From positions 46,061-110,060 of the IMG/VR virus record IMGVR_UViG_3300046535_002009: 64,000 bases of DNA. One strand, given 5' to 3'. This stretch comes from a virus. Below are positions 15,086-22,622 of this stretch, in pieces. Each line of letters begins with the position of its first letter. Within the stretch, counting starts at the first letter, position 1. The notes under the pieces are model-generated. The model did no database searches. It was not told where the DNA came from and saw only the letters and a program-made list of their open reading frames with translations. The position numbers were made by a program, and so were the translations under genes.

Positions 15086-16093
15086 TCATGAACCGCCGTA
15101 GGCGCCGAGGACAGTGACGGGGACGACGCGGAACCCGGTGCTGCTCTCGCCGTTGTCGGCCTTGACCCACATGACCCAACGGTCGGGGTCCTCCTGGTCC
15201 TCGTACCAGGTGTAGTCGGTGCCGTCGCCGTGCTCGGCCCGGTGGTCGTCGCGGCAGTGCGCCTGGGCGTCCTCTCGGGCGGTGTAGGTGTCGAGCGGGA
15301 TCCCGCCGCGCTCGGCGCGCCATACGGTGACCGCGAGCCCGTCGACGTCGAGTCTCAGGGCGGCGGCGATGGTGGCCGCGAGCTTCGTCGCTTCGTCCTC
15401 GTCCATCGCGAGGACGATGGTCCGGCCGTCGAGGAGGCGCAGCGGCGCGTGCAGGGACGCTCCGAGCTCGGTCTCGGGCCACTGCAGCTCACCGGTCCAG
15501 CGAGCGGTCACCGGGGCGCTGACCGTGTCCGGGGCGGCCTGGCGCTGCGCCTGGTGGGCGAGCTGCCGGTGGAGGATGTCGACCTCGTTGAGGAGGTCGG
15601 CGATCGCGGCCTCGGCCAGGGAGTTGGCCACGTACTCCGGGACCTGCCCCGAGTAGAGGCGATCCAGGCGGGCGCGGGCGTTCGCCTCGGCCCGCTCGAT
15701 GAGTTCGGCCCGGGTGCGCCGCTCCCCCGTGTCGAGGCGGGCGCGCTCCTCGCGTAGCTTGTCGACGATCTCGCGCTCCATGGCGACGCTGAGTCGGGCC
15801 GTGTGCCGGCCGTGCGAGAGGTAGCCGACGAGGGTGTCCTTCTTCTGGTGGAAGTAGAAGCGCTTGCCCTCGTGGTCGGCGATGCGGTCCCAGGCGTTGC
15901 GCTGCTCGTCGGGAACGTCGCCGTGCCAGAACAGGTCGCGGTGGTGGTGCTCGCGGCGGGCGACGGCGCCGAGCGCCTCGCAGGCGGCCATCCAGTGCGC
16001 GGTGTCGACTGGGTGGCCGTCGGCCTGGAGCTGGGCGGCACGGGCGGCGAGGCCGGCCGGGGTGGGCAGGTACTCGGGGGCTTCGGTGTCCAT
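15086..16093 (-). CDS. hypothetical helical protein, 335 aa
   Basis: A His-rich segment near residue 48 (REHHHRDLFWHGDVP) is followed by long charged helices (residues about 105-190, REERARLDTGERRTRAELIE) and a C-terminal mixed domain (residues 200-335) ending with a strand pair (RWVMWVKADNG, GFRVVPVTVL). No catalytic motif was recognised. It stands alone between two strong hairpins (15018 and 16114), which suggests its own promoter or a regulated read-through. Confidence 0.75.
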   Translation of the reverse strand: MDTEAPEYLPTPAGLAARAAQLQADGHPVDTAHWMAACEALGAVARREHHHRDLFWHGDVPDEQRNAWDRIADHEGKRFYFHQKKDTLVGYLSHGRHTARLSVAMEREIVDKLREERARLDTGERRTRAELIERAEANARARLDRLYSGQVPEYVANSLAEAAIADLLNEVDILHRQLAHQAQRQAAPDTVSAPVTARWTGELQWPETELGASLHAPLRLLDGRTIVLAMDEDEATKLAATIAAALRLDVDGLAVTVWRAERGGIPLDTYTAREDAQAHCRDDHRAEHGDGTDYTWYEDQEDPDRWVMWVKADNGESSTGFRVVPVTVLGAYGGS

Positions 16094-16113
16094 GGGTGGT
16101 GCCTTCCTGATGG

Positions 16114-16142
16114 GCCCGCCCCGGCGGGGTGCCGGGGCGGGC
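16114..16142 (-). terminator. GC-rich stem-loop, 11-bp perfect stem
   Basis: GCCCGCCCCGG pairs with CCGGGGCGGGC around a 7-base loop, in the 73-bp gap between the genes ending at 16167 and starting at 16093. It would end or attenuate leftward transcription coming from the 16167-17806 group. Confidence 0.6.
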
Positions 16143-16166
16143 GGTGGCGGTGGTTCGCGTGGGTGG

Positions 16167-16412
16167 TCAGCCGGCGTGGGCCGTGCGGCCGGCTGCCTGG
16201 TTCCACTCGGCGAAGGCCTTCCTCTGCATGCCGGCCGAGTCGTACGCGGCCATGGCGGTTGCTGCTGCCGCAGCGAGGGTGGCGTGCACCTGTGCGGCGG
16301 CGATGAGCCGGTCCGCCTCCGGGTTGGTCCCCTCGTAGGTGGTCGCCTTGCTCGCGAATGCGAGCTGGACGAGCTGCTCAGCTTCGGAGTAGTGCTCGGG
16401 CCCGGTGGCCAT
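16167..16412 (-). CDS. hypothetical Ala-rich helical protein, 81 aa
   Basis: ATG 16412 has AAGGAC eight bases ahead. The protein is three helices (SEAEQLVQLAFASKATTYEG, then AAQVHATLAAAAATAMAAYD) with a tryptophan near the end. Proteins with this SEAE...A...GTNPEAD...LAAQVHATLA pattern recur in Streptomyces mobile elements, but no function is known. It overlaps the upstream gene's stop by 1 bp. Confidence 0.7.
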   Translation of the reverse strand: MATGPEHYSEAEQLVQLAFASKATTYEGTNPEADRLIAAAQVHATLAAAAATAMAAYDSAGMQRKAFAEWNQAAGRTAHAG

Positions 16413-16657
16413 CAGGTGTTGTCCTTCGGGGTGGTGAAGCGGGGCGGGGTGCCGGCGGCCGCCCGGAGGGCGTCGACTCGGGCGGCGAGCCGCAGGATGT
16501 GGAGGGCATTGCGGGTGAGTGCCTGAGCCGGGGCCTCGACGGGTTCGCGGCGGACGATCCCGGCGGCGAACTTCTGGGTCTGGCTGGCGACGGCCATCGC
16601 GGCGCGGGCGAGGTCGTTCTCGGCGCGCTCGACAGCCGCGGTCAGGTCGGTGCTCAC
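16412..16657 (-). CDS. hypothetical helical protein, 81 aa
   Basis: GTG 16657 overlaps the upstream stop (GTGA). The protein is almost wholly alpha-helical and Ala-rich (VERAENDLARAAMAVASQTQ), with a basic middle (VRREP). It has the same length as its downstream neighbour but no clear sequence similarity. Unknown function. Confidence 0.65.
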   Translation of the reverse strand: MSTDLTAAVERAENDLARAAMAVASQTQKFAAGIVRREPVEAPAQALTRNALHILRLAARVDALRAAAGTPPRFTTPKDNT

Positions 16658-17169
16658 TCGGGCCGCCCGGTGTCCGGCGCCTCGGTGGTGGGGCGCAGCT
16701 GCGCCCAGGCGGCGAGGATGGCGGGCAGCGCCGGGCACCAGGCGCCGGTGTCCCACATGCCGGCGCGGTAGCTGCTGCTGGCGCAGTCCTTCGGCCAGAG
16801 ACCACACGCGCACTGGTCGTCGTGGTGATAGGCGTTGAGGGCCTGGTCTGCCACGTCGCCGAGGAACTCCAGCTCGGCGCGGGTGAGGACGACCGGGTCG
16901 GGCGGGGTGGGCTGGTAGCCGTCGATGTCGGTGCCGTCGGGGTGCTGGGCGTCGACGCCGCGAGGCGACCAGCGGAGCCGGTACTCGCCGAACGGGAAGT
17001 CCGCGGTGAGTTGCTGAAGGCCTGCCGGGCCGGTGATGCCGAGGAGCCGGCCGAGGCGGCAGCGGGGGTGGCACTCGTCGGGGTGGGTGAGGGTACGGCT
17101 GACGCCGTGGTCGCTGCTGATGGCGAACCGGTGCCAGGGCCCGGCCGTGAGGTGGTCGATGTCGATCAC
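16654..17169 (-). CDS. hypothetical protein, 171 aa, possible metal site
   Basis: GTG 17169 overlaps the stop of the next gene. A beta-rich N-terminal half (AGPWHRFAISSDHGV, ECHPRCRLGRLLGITG) is followed by a helical part with YHHDDQCACGLWPKDC near residues 125-140. Two Cys/His groups could each bind zinc. Such CACGLWPKDC-like segments occur in Streptomyces phage hypotheticals. Confidence 0.65.
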   Translation of the reverse strand: MIDIDHLTAGPWHRFAISSDHGVSRTLTHPDECHPRCRLGRLLGITGPAGLQQLTADFPFGEYRLRWSPRGVDAQHPDGTDIDGYQPTPPDPVVLTRAELEFLGDVADQALNAYHHDDQCACGLWPKDCASSSYRAGMWDTGAWCPALPAILAAWAQLRPTTEAPDTGRPE

Positions 17170-17486
17170 AGGTCCCAGTCCTCCGGGAGGTTGGCCGCCA
17201 CCAGGTCGGTGACCCAGGCGGGATAGGTGTCGGGGTTCCACAGCTCGCGGGTGACGGCCGAGGCGGGAAGGCCGAGTTGGCCGGAGACGAGGCGACGGCG
17301 GCCGGAGACCTTCACCCGGGCCTGGCCCGGCCGGTAGGCAGGGGGCCGGTCCTCGGGACGCAGCCACCGGTAGGTGATCTCGACGGTCTCCGGCACGACC
17401 GTGGGCGAGTACGGGACCGGCAGGTCGGGCACGTCGGTCACCCGGAAGGTCAGCGTGCGGGTCTCCTCTGCCCGGGTGGCGCTCAC
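17166..17486 (-). CDS. hypothetical protein, 106 aa; paralogue of the next gene
   Basis: The end of the protein (YPAWVTDLVAANLPEDWDL) matches the end of the 17483-17806 product (RPAWIGDLVKDNLPAWW), and both have an internal VEITYR / ITIRYS strand. The two probably arose by duplication. GTG 17486 overlaps the stop of that paralogue. The fold looks like a small beta sandwich with a terminal helix. Confidence 0.65.
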   Translation of the reverse strand: MSATRAEETRTLTFRVTDVPDLPVPYSPTVVPETVEITYRWLRPEDRPPAYRPGQARVKVSGRRRLVSGQLGLPASAVTRELWNPDTYPAWVTDLVAANLPEDWDL

Positions 17487-17806
17487 GCGGTCCACCACGC
17501 CGGGAGGTTGTCCTTGACAAGGTCGCCGATCCAGGCTGGCCGCTCGTCCCGGGGGACGGTGGACCAGACCTCGACGCTGTCGCCGAGAGGGCTGACAGTG
17601 CCGTCCGGGTCGCGGTAGTTGCCGCGGACGTGCACCTCGATCAGCCGCGTGACGGCGTAGGCCTCGTGCTGCGAGTACCGGATGGTGATCCGGTTCGGGA
17701 CGATGCGGTCGCGGCCGGAGGTGACGTCGGGGGCGCCGTTCGGCAGGTCGAGGAGGAGGCGCTGCTCCTCGCTGCGGGGGACGGTGGCGACGGTTGCGGT
17801 GGTCAT
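17483..17806 (-). CDS. hypothetical protein, 107 aa; paralogue of the previous gene
   Basis: ATG at 17806 starts the frame. Residues 40-75 alternate strands (IVPNRITIRYSQHEAYAVTR, LIEVHVRGNYRDPDG), ending with the shared motif PAWIGDLVKDNLPAWW. The gene follows a strong hairpin at 17826-17855 and seems to begin a new transcription block of five coupled genes running to 16167. Confidence 0.65.
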   Translation of the reverse strand: MTTATVATVPRSEEQRLLLDLPNGAPDVTSGRDRIVPNRITIRYSQHEAYAVTRLIEVHVRGNYRDPDGTVSPLGDSVEVWSTVPRDERPAWIGDLVKDNLPAWWTA

Positions 17807-17825
17807 CGTGTGTCTCTCGGGTCGG

Positions 17826-17855
17826 GCCGGGCCGCCCATTGCGGGGCGGCCCGGC
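17826..17855 (-). terminator. GC-rich stem-loop, 12-bp perfect stem
   Basis: GCCGGGCCGCCC pairs with GGGCGGCCCGGC around the hexaloop ATTGCG, directly after the stop of the leftward gene at 17861. Its position fits a terminator for the 17861-19551 genes. Confidence 0.6.
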
Positions 17856-17860
17856 GGCGG

Positions 17861-18466
17861 TCAGAGCGCGTTGTAGGCCTGGATGCGGGCGATGTCCCGG
17901 CCGGGCAGGGCGGTGGCGGGGTCGTGCGGGTCCATGCGGGCGGTGCCGCAGGCGGCGCAGGAGACGGCGCCTCGGGGCGTGGCGTCCCACCAGTTGTGGT
18001 CGTCGTAGGGTTCGCCGGTCGGGCACTTCTCGGCGGCCCAGCGGCGGTGCATGAGCTCGCGGCAGGGCTCGCAGATGACGGCGATCTCGCAACTGCCCTT
18101 CTTCCAGAGGCGGAAGTACGGGACGCCGTTGGCGAGTTCGGTGGGGCAGGTGGCGCAGCGGTCGGGCAGCGGCAGGGGCTCGCGGGGGGTCTGGTGCCAG
18201 AGGTGGACCGGGACGCCGTTGAGGGTGAAGTCCGCGCTCATGTCGGCCGGGTTCGGGTAGCTGACCTCGGCGGCCAGGACGATGCGGAGCTGGTGGCCGA
18301 TGTGGTCGGGGTCCGGGTGCTCAGGGTCGAGGGTGACGGAGATCTGCCAGCCGTCGTCGGAGCGCTGCATCTCGTAGTGGATCAGCTGCTCCGGGTCGAG
18401 GCAGTCGATCTCGTGGTCGAGGATGCGGGCGAGGACGTCGGCGGCCGCGGTGAGGTTCGCGGGCAA
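17861..18466 (-). CDS. hypothetical protein with two zinc-ribbon motifs, about 201 aa
   Basis: The start is uncertain: the frame is open further upstream but has no ATG or GTG; TTG 18466 with GGAG six bases ahead is the best choice. The first 100 residues form an alpha/beta domain (DGWQISVTLDPEHPDPDHIG). Then come CATCPTEL, EIAVICEPCRELMHRRW and SCAACGTARM, probably two zinc sites. The final WWDATPRGAVSCAACG pattern is typical of small Streptomyces zinc proteins. Confidence 0.6.
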   Translation of the reverse strand: MPANLTAAADVLARILDHEIDCLDPEQLIHYEMQRSDDGWQISVTLDPEHPDPDHIGHQLRIVLAAEVSYPNPADMSADFTLNGVPVHLWHQTPREPLPLPDRCATCPTELANGVPYFRLWKKGSCEIAVICEPCRELMHRRWAAEKCPTGEPYDDHNWWDATPRGAVSCAACGTARMDPHDPATALPGRDIARIQAYNAL

Positions 18467-18479
18467 CTGGGGCTCCAGG

Positions 18480-18767
18480 TCAGTGGTAGGCGTACGCGCG
18501 CCGCTCGGCGGCGTCGTCGTGGTCGGCGTAGGTGGTGCGGCAGTCGCCGCAGTACAGGTCGTCGTTGAGGCCCGGCCGCAGCTCGTCCTCGTCGTCGTGT
18601 CCGCAGGCGACGCAGGCCGGCGGGGCCAGGTGGAGCTCCGCCTCGATCCAGATGCGGGTGACGGCGCAGGAGGCATCGCGCGTGATGTGCTGCCCGCGCG
18701 CGGCGCGACCGTGCTGGGCTTCGGCGTTCAGGACCGCGGTGCTCAGGGCCCTTCGGGGCGGGTACAT
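18480..18767 (-). CDS. zinc-ribbon protein, 95 aa
   Basis: ATG 18767 has GGAG in front. After an N-terminal helix, two CxxC pairs form a ribbon: PACVACGHDDEDEL and YCGDCRTTYADHD, about 20 residues apart. The acidic C-terminus ends in RRAYAYH. It probably binds one zinc; partner unknown. Confidence 0.65.
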   Translation of the reverse strand: MYPPRRALSTAVLNAEAQHGRAARGQHITRDASCAVTRIWIEAELHLAPPACVACGHDDEDELRPGLNDDLYCGDCRTTYADHDDAAERRAYAYH

Positions 18768-18867
18768 CGGGGCTCCGATCTGGTGCTGGTGGCGGTGGTT
18801 GGTGCCCGCCGCGGCGTTGCACGCGCGGCGCCGGCGGTCCGGGGGGCGGGTCCGGTCGGGCTGGGTG

Positions 18868-19551
18868 TCAGTCGAGGTCGACGACCAGGGCGGTGGCGTT
18901 GTCGGCGCGCTCTCCGCCGAGGCGGATGGCGGTGCGCACGATGAGGGAGGCGGTGTCCGCTGCCTGGCCGCGGCGGTAGTCGGCGAGGTTGTGCCCGTGG
19001 TCTTCGATGGGCTCGTAGGCGCCGTCGGAGGCGAGGAGGAGACGGCCGCGGGCAGGTACGACGGCGAGGCCGACAGGGCTGTCCGCTGCCGGGTATCCGA
19101 TGCAGGAGGTGACGATGTTGCGGGTGTACCGGCCGGGCTCAAGGCCCATGTCGAGGAGCTGTTGGCGCCGATTGTGGTCCGTGGTGAGGCGCAGCGCGGG
19201 GCCGGCCTCCGGGAGGAGGTAGGCGCGGACGTCACCGGACCAGGCGACGGTGAGGGTGCCGTTGTCGACGGTGGCGACGGCGGCGCAGGCGGAGGGGAGT
19301 TGGTTGAACTGCCCGGCCTGATCCTGTGCGGCCTCGGCGCGGGCCCGGGCGGTGGCGAGGGCGTACTCCGCGCCGTGGTGGGTCGCCTCACGGGCGACCC
19401 GGCTGGCCGTGAGGCGGGTCCAGCGGCGCACCTGCGGGTTGGAGCCGATGCCGTCGAGGAGGACGAAAGCCGGCATGCCCGTGAGGTTGACGCGGGCGGC
19501 GTCGCATTGGTGGCTGCGGCTACCGGTGAACTGGAGGATGGCGGGGAGCAT
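18868..19551 (-). CDS. PP2C-type serine/threonine phosphatase, 227 aa
   Basis: The start at 19551 has GAAGGAGA at the ideal distance. PP2C metal-binding motifs are in order: FVLLDGIGS near residue 30 (Asp of motif 2), TLTVAWSGDVRAYLL near 110, RLLLASDGAYEP near 178, and DNATALVVDL at the end. The family removes phosphate from Ser/Thr in Mn- or Mg-dependent fashion and usually opposes Hanks-type kinases. No kinase gene is in the window, so a host protein is the likely target. The protein is slightly shorter than the usual 240-260 residues, and the first motif lacks the second Gly-Gly. Confidence 0.8.
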   Translation of the reverse strand: MLPAILQFTGSRSHQCDAARVNLTGMPAFVLLDGIGSNPQVRRWTRLTASRVAREATHHGAEYALATARARAEAAQDQAGQFNQLPSACAAVATVDNGTLTVAWSGDVRAYLLPEAGPALRLTTDHNRRQQLLDMGLEPGRYTRNIVTSCIGYPAADSPVGLAVVPARGRLLLASDGAYEPIEDHGHNLADYRRGQAADTASLIVRTAIRLGGERADNATALVVDLD

Positions 19552-19756
19552 GCGCGGGTCTCCTTCGGGATCGGGTGGTGCGGTCCAGCGGCCGGGGTGG
19601 TCACGGCCGCCGGGCCCGGCTGGGGGTCCCCGGCCGGGGCCCAGGGGGTGGCTCCGACCGGGGAGTGCTGCGGCGTTGCGCAGCGGGGTGGCGCCCCAGG
19701 GGGTGGGCGCCGGGCCCGGCGGGCCGGGGGATGCCCGCCGGGGGTCTGTGGGCCCG

Positions 19757-20152
19757 TCAGGCCGCCTCCGGGAAGAGGACGAGGGCGACGGGGCGGGTGG
19801 CCTTGTAGGTGCGCAGGCCCTGGATGAGGGCCTTGTCGTCGGGGGCGTAGACGTAGACGTGGATCCACCGGCCGGTGGTGTGGTGCTGGACCCAGGCCTT
19901 GAGGGGGTCGCGGCCGTGGGTGGCGCGGTAGGCCTTGACGACGTGGCGGCCATACCACGACTGCTTGCCGTCGGGGAGCTCGATGAAGAGGCGGTCGAGC
20001 ATCTCGCTGGTGCGGATGAGCCAGCCGATCTCCAGGGCCTCGTTGAGGGCGGCGCCGTTGAGGATCCGGCAGTAGGCCGCGCGGGGCATCTGGACGGCGG
20101 CGCGGATCGCGGTGGTGGTCCGGCTGATGAACTTGCGGACGGTCGCCTTCAC
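19757..20152 (-). CDS. hypothetical basic protein, 131 aa, first gene of the leftward block
   Basis: GTG 20152 follows AAGGGGGG at five bases. The N-terminus is a basic helix (VKATVRKFISRTTTAIRAAV), the middle mixed (IGWLIRTSEMLDRLFIELPD), and the end beta-rich (WIHVYVYAPDDKALIQ). It is the first gene to the left of the GTAGCTAC operator array, so it is probably controlled by the regulator at 20314. Family unknown. Confidence 0.7.
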   Translation of the reverse strand: MKATVRKFISRTTTAIRAAVQMPRAAYCRILNGAALNEALEIGWLIRTSEMLDRLFIELPDGKQSWYGRHVVKAYRATHGRDPLKAWVQHHTTGRWIHVYVYAPDDKALIQGLRTYKATRPVALVLFPEAA

Positions 20153-20194
20153 GGTTGCCCCCCTTGGATGTTAGGTGGGCCCCTCGCCCTCCTT

Positions 20195-20295
20195 GTAGCT
20201 ACGAAACTACGCCTCTCGTAGCTACAAAGCAAGAGGGTTCGTCGAAATTTCGTAGCTACAACAGCGGGACGGTGGGATTGCCCGGTCGTAGCTAC
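20195..20295. promoter_or_regulatory. four GTAGCTAC palindromic operators between divergent genes
   Basis: GTAGCTAC occurs at 20195-20202, 20218-20225, 20252-20259 and 20288-20295. The first three share the 12-mer TCGTAGCTACAA (the first inverted); the last is a perfect 16-bp palindrome, GGTCGTAGCTACGACC. The fourth sits in the spacer of a likely rightward promoter (TTGCCC at 20278, 17 bp, TTACCG at 20301). A half-site (ACTAC) lies near 20206. The array separates the genes at 20152 and 20314. Confidence 0.7.
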
Positions 20296-20313
20296 GACCG
20301 TTACCGTTCGCCC

Positions 20314-20544
20314 ATGGCAGACGACGACTACGACAAGCCCCGACAGTTCCGCGCACCGGACGACGAGTGGGTGCCCTTCGAAGCCGCGACGAAGGCCGTC
20401 CACCCCAGCGGACGCAGCCCCCGTGCGGGCGTGCTCCGCGAGTTCATGCGCTGGTACATGCGCCGTCCCGGCGCCAAACTCCCCACGCGCCCGGACGCCG
20501 GCCCATGGTCTGTCCCCGCCGACGAAGCCACCGCCGCCGGCTGA
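20314..20544 (+). CDS. small putative ribbon-helix-helix repressor, 76 aa
   Basis: The protein starts with a charged arm, then a strand (RQFRAPDDEW) and two helices (VPFEAATKAV; RAGVLREFMRWYMRRPG), in the order of a MetJ/Arc ribbon-helix-helix fold. It lies 18 bp from the last of four palindromic operators, with the ATG about 8 bp from a -10-like element, so it is probably autoregulated. It is the natural candidate to bind GTAGCTAC. This is inferred from position and fold. Confidence 0.65.
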   Translation: MADDDYDKPRQFRAPDDEWVPFEAATKAVHPSGRSPRAGVLREFMRWYMRRPGAKLPTRPDAGPWSVPADEATAAG

Positions 20545-20606
20545 CACGGCCAACCCCACCCGCCGCCGGCCCGCTGCGCCGCGCGGCGCTTCGTGCTGCC
20601 CGCCCG

Positions 20607-20849
20607 TCACGGCCGCTCCCCCACCCACTGGTACGCCCAGTCCGCGCCGGCTGCCGACAGGGCCTCCGCCCGCCGGTACACGCCGCGCCGCAGCGGCAGC
20701 GGCTCGCCGACCTCGGCCTGGAGGAAGTCGTTCACCGAGGGCGGGATCGCCACGAGGAACTCGTACGGTGGGAACACCGGGTCGCCGGGGAGCACCAGGA
20801 GCAGGCCGTCCTGCGGGCCGCCGTACAGCTCGATCCGTACACCGCTCAC
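20607..20849 (-). CDS. hypothetical protein, 80 aa
   Basis: GTG 20849 overlaps the stop of the SLOG gene. The N-terminus (VRIELYGGPQDGLLLVLPG) is familiar from short Streptomyces mobile-element proteins with the YGGPQDG motif; a helix and a tryptophan-containing end follow. It is the last gene of the large leftward early operon and converges with the repressor at 20314. Confidence 0.65.
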   Translation of the reverse strand: MSGVRIELYGGPQDGLLLVLPGDPVFPPYEFLVAIPPSVNDFLQAEVGEPLPLRRGVYRRAEALSAAGADWAYQWVGERP

Positions 20850-21331
20850 AGCTGGATCACCTCCACCGGGATGCTGGCCGCCGCTGCGAGGCGCGCGCAC
20901 CCGCGGGTGCCGTACGAGCGCTGCCACGGGAAGGCGAGCATCCGGTGCGCACCGGCAGCGACCATCGCCGCGTTGCGCCGCGGGCCCGCCCCGGGGCAGT
21001 AGTCCGGCAGCCGACCGGGGTGGTGAACATCCCCGGGCCGCTTCACCCGGCGGTGCGGTCGCCGAGGACACGACGGGGCGCAGCTGTCCCAGTCGGCCGG
21101 CCACGGCTCCGCCGACACGAGGAAGCCGTAGCCCTGCAGTTCCCGGGCCCAGCGGTCCGCGTACCGGTCCGCGCCTTCCGGGCAGTCGCCGTGCACGACC
21201 ACCAGGTGGCCGCCACGCGGCAGCGCCTTCCACTTCGCGACCAGGTGCCTTCGCACCTCGCACTCCAGCGACCATGGCAGCTCCCGGCCGCCGGCCACCA
21301 ACAGGCGCCAGATCGGCGCGACGCTGTTCAC
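20846..21331 (-). CDS. SLOG-family (YspA/DUF2493-like) nucleotide-binding protein, 161 aa
   Basis: A Rossmann-like SLOG domain covers most of the protein: LLVAGGRELPW at the start, HLVVVHGDCPEGADRYADRW with the glycine loop, and ARRLAAAASIPVEVIQL-like end. SLOG proteins bind nucleotide-derived ligands and several act in defence signalling. Here the domain has a basic insertion (RRPHRRVKRPGDVHHPGR) before PRRNAAMVAAG. GTG 21331 overlaps the next gene's stop. Confidence 0.75.
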   Translation of the reverse strand: MNSVAPIWRLLVAGGRELPWSLECEVRRHLVAKWKALPRGGHLVVVHGDCPEGADRYADRWARELQGYGFLVSAEPWPADWDSCAPSCPRRPHRRVKRPGDVHHPGRLPDYCPGAGPRRNAAMVAAGAHRMLAFPWQRSYGTRGCARLAAAASIPVEVIQL

Positions 21332-21564
21332 TCCGGGTCCTGCGGGTCGTAGATCCGGGTCGGGCCCGCGGGCCCTTCCATGTGCCGCTCGCAGACCGGC
21401 AGCCACTCCCCCAGGTCGCGATACAGGCGCCAGCCGACGGCCGGCCTGCTGCACCCGCCGCCGTCGCAGGACTGCCCGTGCGTCGGCTCATTCGGAGCGG
21501 CCGGTCGGAGGCGGACGGGTCGGTGCCGAGCAGCGCCAGGCCGTCGTGCCGGACGCCCGCTCAT
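21328..21564 (-). CDS. small Cys/Arg-rich protein, 78 aa
   Basis: ATG 21564 overlaps the stop of the HTH gene (ATGA). The first 30 residues are basic and disordered; then CDGGGCSRPAVGWRLYRD and VCERHMEG give a C-x4-C...CxxH zinc site. Similar C...CxRPA motifs are common in actinobacterial phage proteins. Function not known. Confidence 0.6.
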   Translation of the reverse strand: MSGRPARRPGAARHRPVRLRPAAPNEPTHGQSCDGGGCSRPAVGWRLYRDLGEWLPVCERHMEGPAGPTRIYDPQDPE

Positions 21565-21899
21565 GCCTGGGCCCCGCAGGTCCTGCAGGCGAACCCGGCC
21601 GGCGGGTCGTCCTCACACACTCGGCAGCTCGGTGCTCCGAGCAGGACGGCCGGCTCGACGCCGAGGACCGCCGCGAGTCCGCACAGCACGTCGACGCTCA
21701 TCGCCACATGGGCGCCGCTGCCGGACCGGCCGGTCTCCAGCCGGGTGAGGTGCTGCGTCGACATCGGCATCCCGAGCGCGGTCAGCTCTTGCGCGACGTC
21801 CGCCGCGGTCCGGCCGGCCCGGCGCCGCAGCCGCCGCACGTTTCGGCCGGCGAGCCGGGACGCCGCGGTGCCGCTCTCGGTCTTCCGGTGCCCGCTCAC
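21561..21899 (-). CDS. XRE-type HTH protein with C-terminal zinc ribbon, 112 aa
   Basis: Residues about 20-85 form a Cro/CI-like HTH (RTAADVAQELTALGMPMSTQ followed by HLTRLETGRSG). The final 20 residues hold CRVCEDDPPAGFACRTCG, a compact zinc ribbon. GTG 21899 overlaps the previous stop. It could regulate the distal part of the early operon. Confidence 0.75.
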   Translation of the reverse strand: MSGHRKTESGTAASRLAGRNVRRLRRRAGRTAADVAQELTALGMPMSTQHLTRLETGRSGSGAHVAMSVDVLCGLAAVLGVEPAVLLGAPSCRVCEDDPPAGFACRTCGAQA

Positions 21900-22168
21900 C
21901 GCTGCGCCCCGGGCCAGGTCTCGTCCATGCGGGCTGCGAGGCGCCGCGCGGCGTTCGGTGTCGCGCCGTCCTTCAGCCGCCACGCCGTGTGGTCGCGTGT
22001 CCGTTCGCCCGCGCGTAGTTCCCGGCTGAGCTTCACCACGACCTCCGAGACGGCGTACACCGTCGCGTCCGGCGCGTGGACCTCGGCCCACTCCAGGAGC
22101 ACGTCACGCATCGCCCGCTCCCGCTCGCTCAGCTGCCAGGGGAGCCGGTTCGGCCGCTGCTCGGTCAT
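21896..22168 (-). CDS. hypothetical helical protein, 90 aa
   Basis: ATG 22168 overlaps the preceding stop. Three helices dominate (QLSERERAMRDVLLEWAEVH, VSEVVVKLSRELRAGERTR), with a final NAARRLAARMDETW helix. No motif recognised; charged and probably soluble. Confidence 0.6.
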   Translation of the reverse strand: MTEQRPNRLPWQLSERERAMRDVLLEWAEVHAPDATVYAVSEVVVKLSRELRAGERTRDHTAWRLKDGATPNAARRLAARMDETWPGAQR

Positions 22169-22542
22169 GCCTCGTCTCCCTCGGCCGGCTCCAGGCGGCG
22201 GGCGATCCGGTACGGCAGGCGCAGCCCGGCCCGCGCGAACTCCTCGGCCAGGAGGCGGAGGTACTCGCCGCGGTGGGCGTCGGTGAGGCGCTCGATGGCA
22301 CGCTGGCCGGCCTCGGCCTGGAGGTTGCGCCGGGTCCGGTGCTCGCGGGCGCTGCGCTGGCTCTGCGGGGCCCGGGTGGGCCGGGTGCGCTTGTGCGTGA
22401 GGTGGTAGGCGCCGCAGCTGCAGACGTACACCTGGAGGCGGCGGTCGGGGTCCTGCCGGAGCTGGGACCGGATGGACTCGTAGGCGGCCCCACGGTGGGC
22501 GTAGGCGCGCTTGTCTGGGGTCGGGCAGAGGCGGGTGGGCAT
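22165..22542 (-). CDS. hypothetical protein with CxC zinc motif, 125 aa
   Basis: ATG 22542 begins the frame. Near residues 35-50, QVYVCSCGAYHLTHK contains a CxCxxxH site typical of small zinc knuckles in phage proteins. The rest is strongly basic and helical (RRNLQAEAGQRAIERLTD). A nucleic-acid-binding accessory protein of the replication block is plausible. Confidence 0.65.
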   Translation of the reverse strand: MPTRLCPTPDKRAYAHRGAAYESIRSQLRQDPDRRLQVYVCSCGAYHLTHKRTRPTRAPQSQRSAREHRTRRNLQAEAGQRAIERLTDAHRGEYLRLLAEEFARAGLRLPYRIARRLEPAEGDEA

Positions 22543-22622
22543 CGGCAGTCCTGGCGGTGTCGTCGGGGCTCTGTGCGGCCGTGTGCAGGCTCGGCGCGGC
22601 TCGTGTTGTGGGGCGGCTCGGT

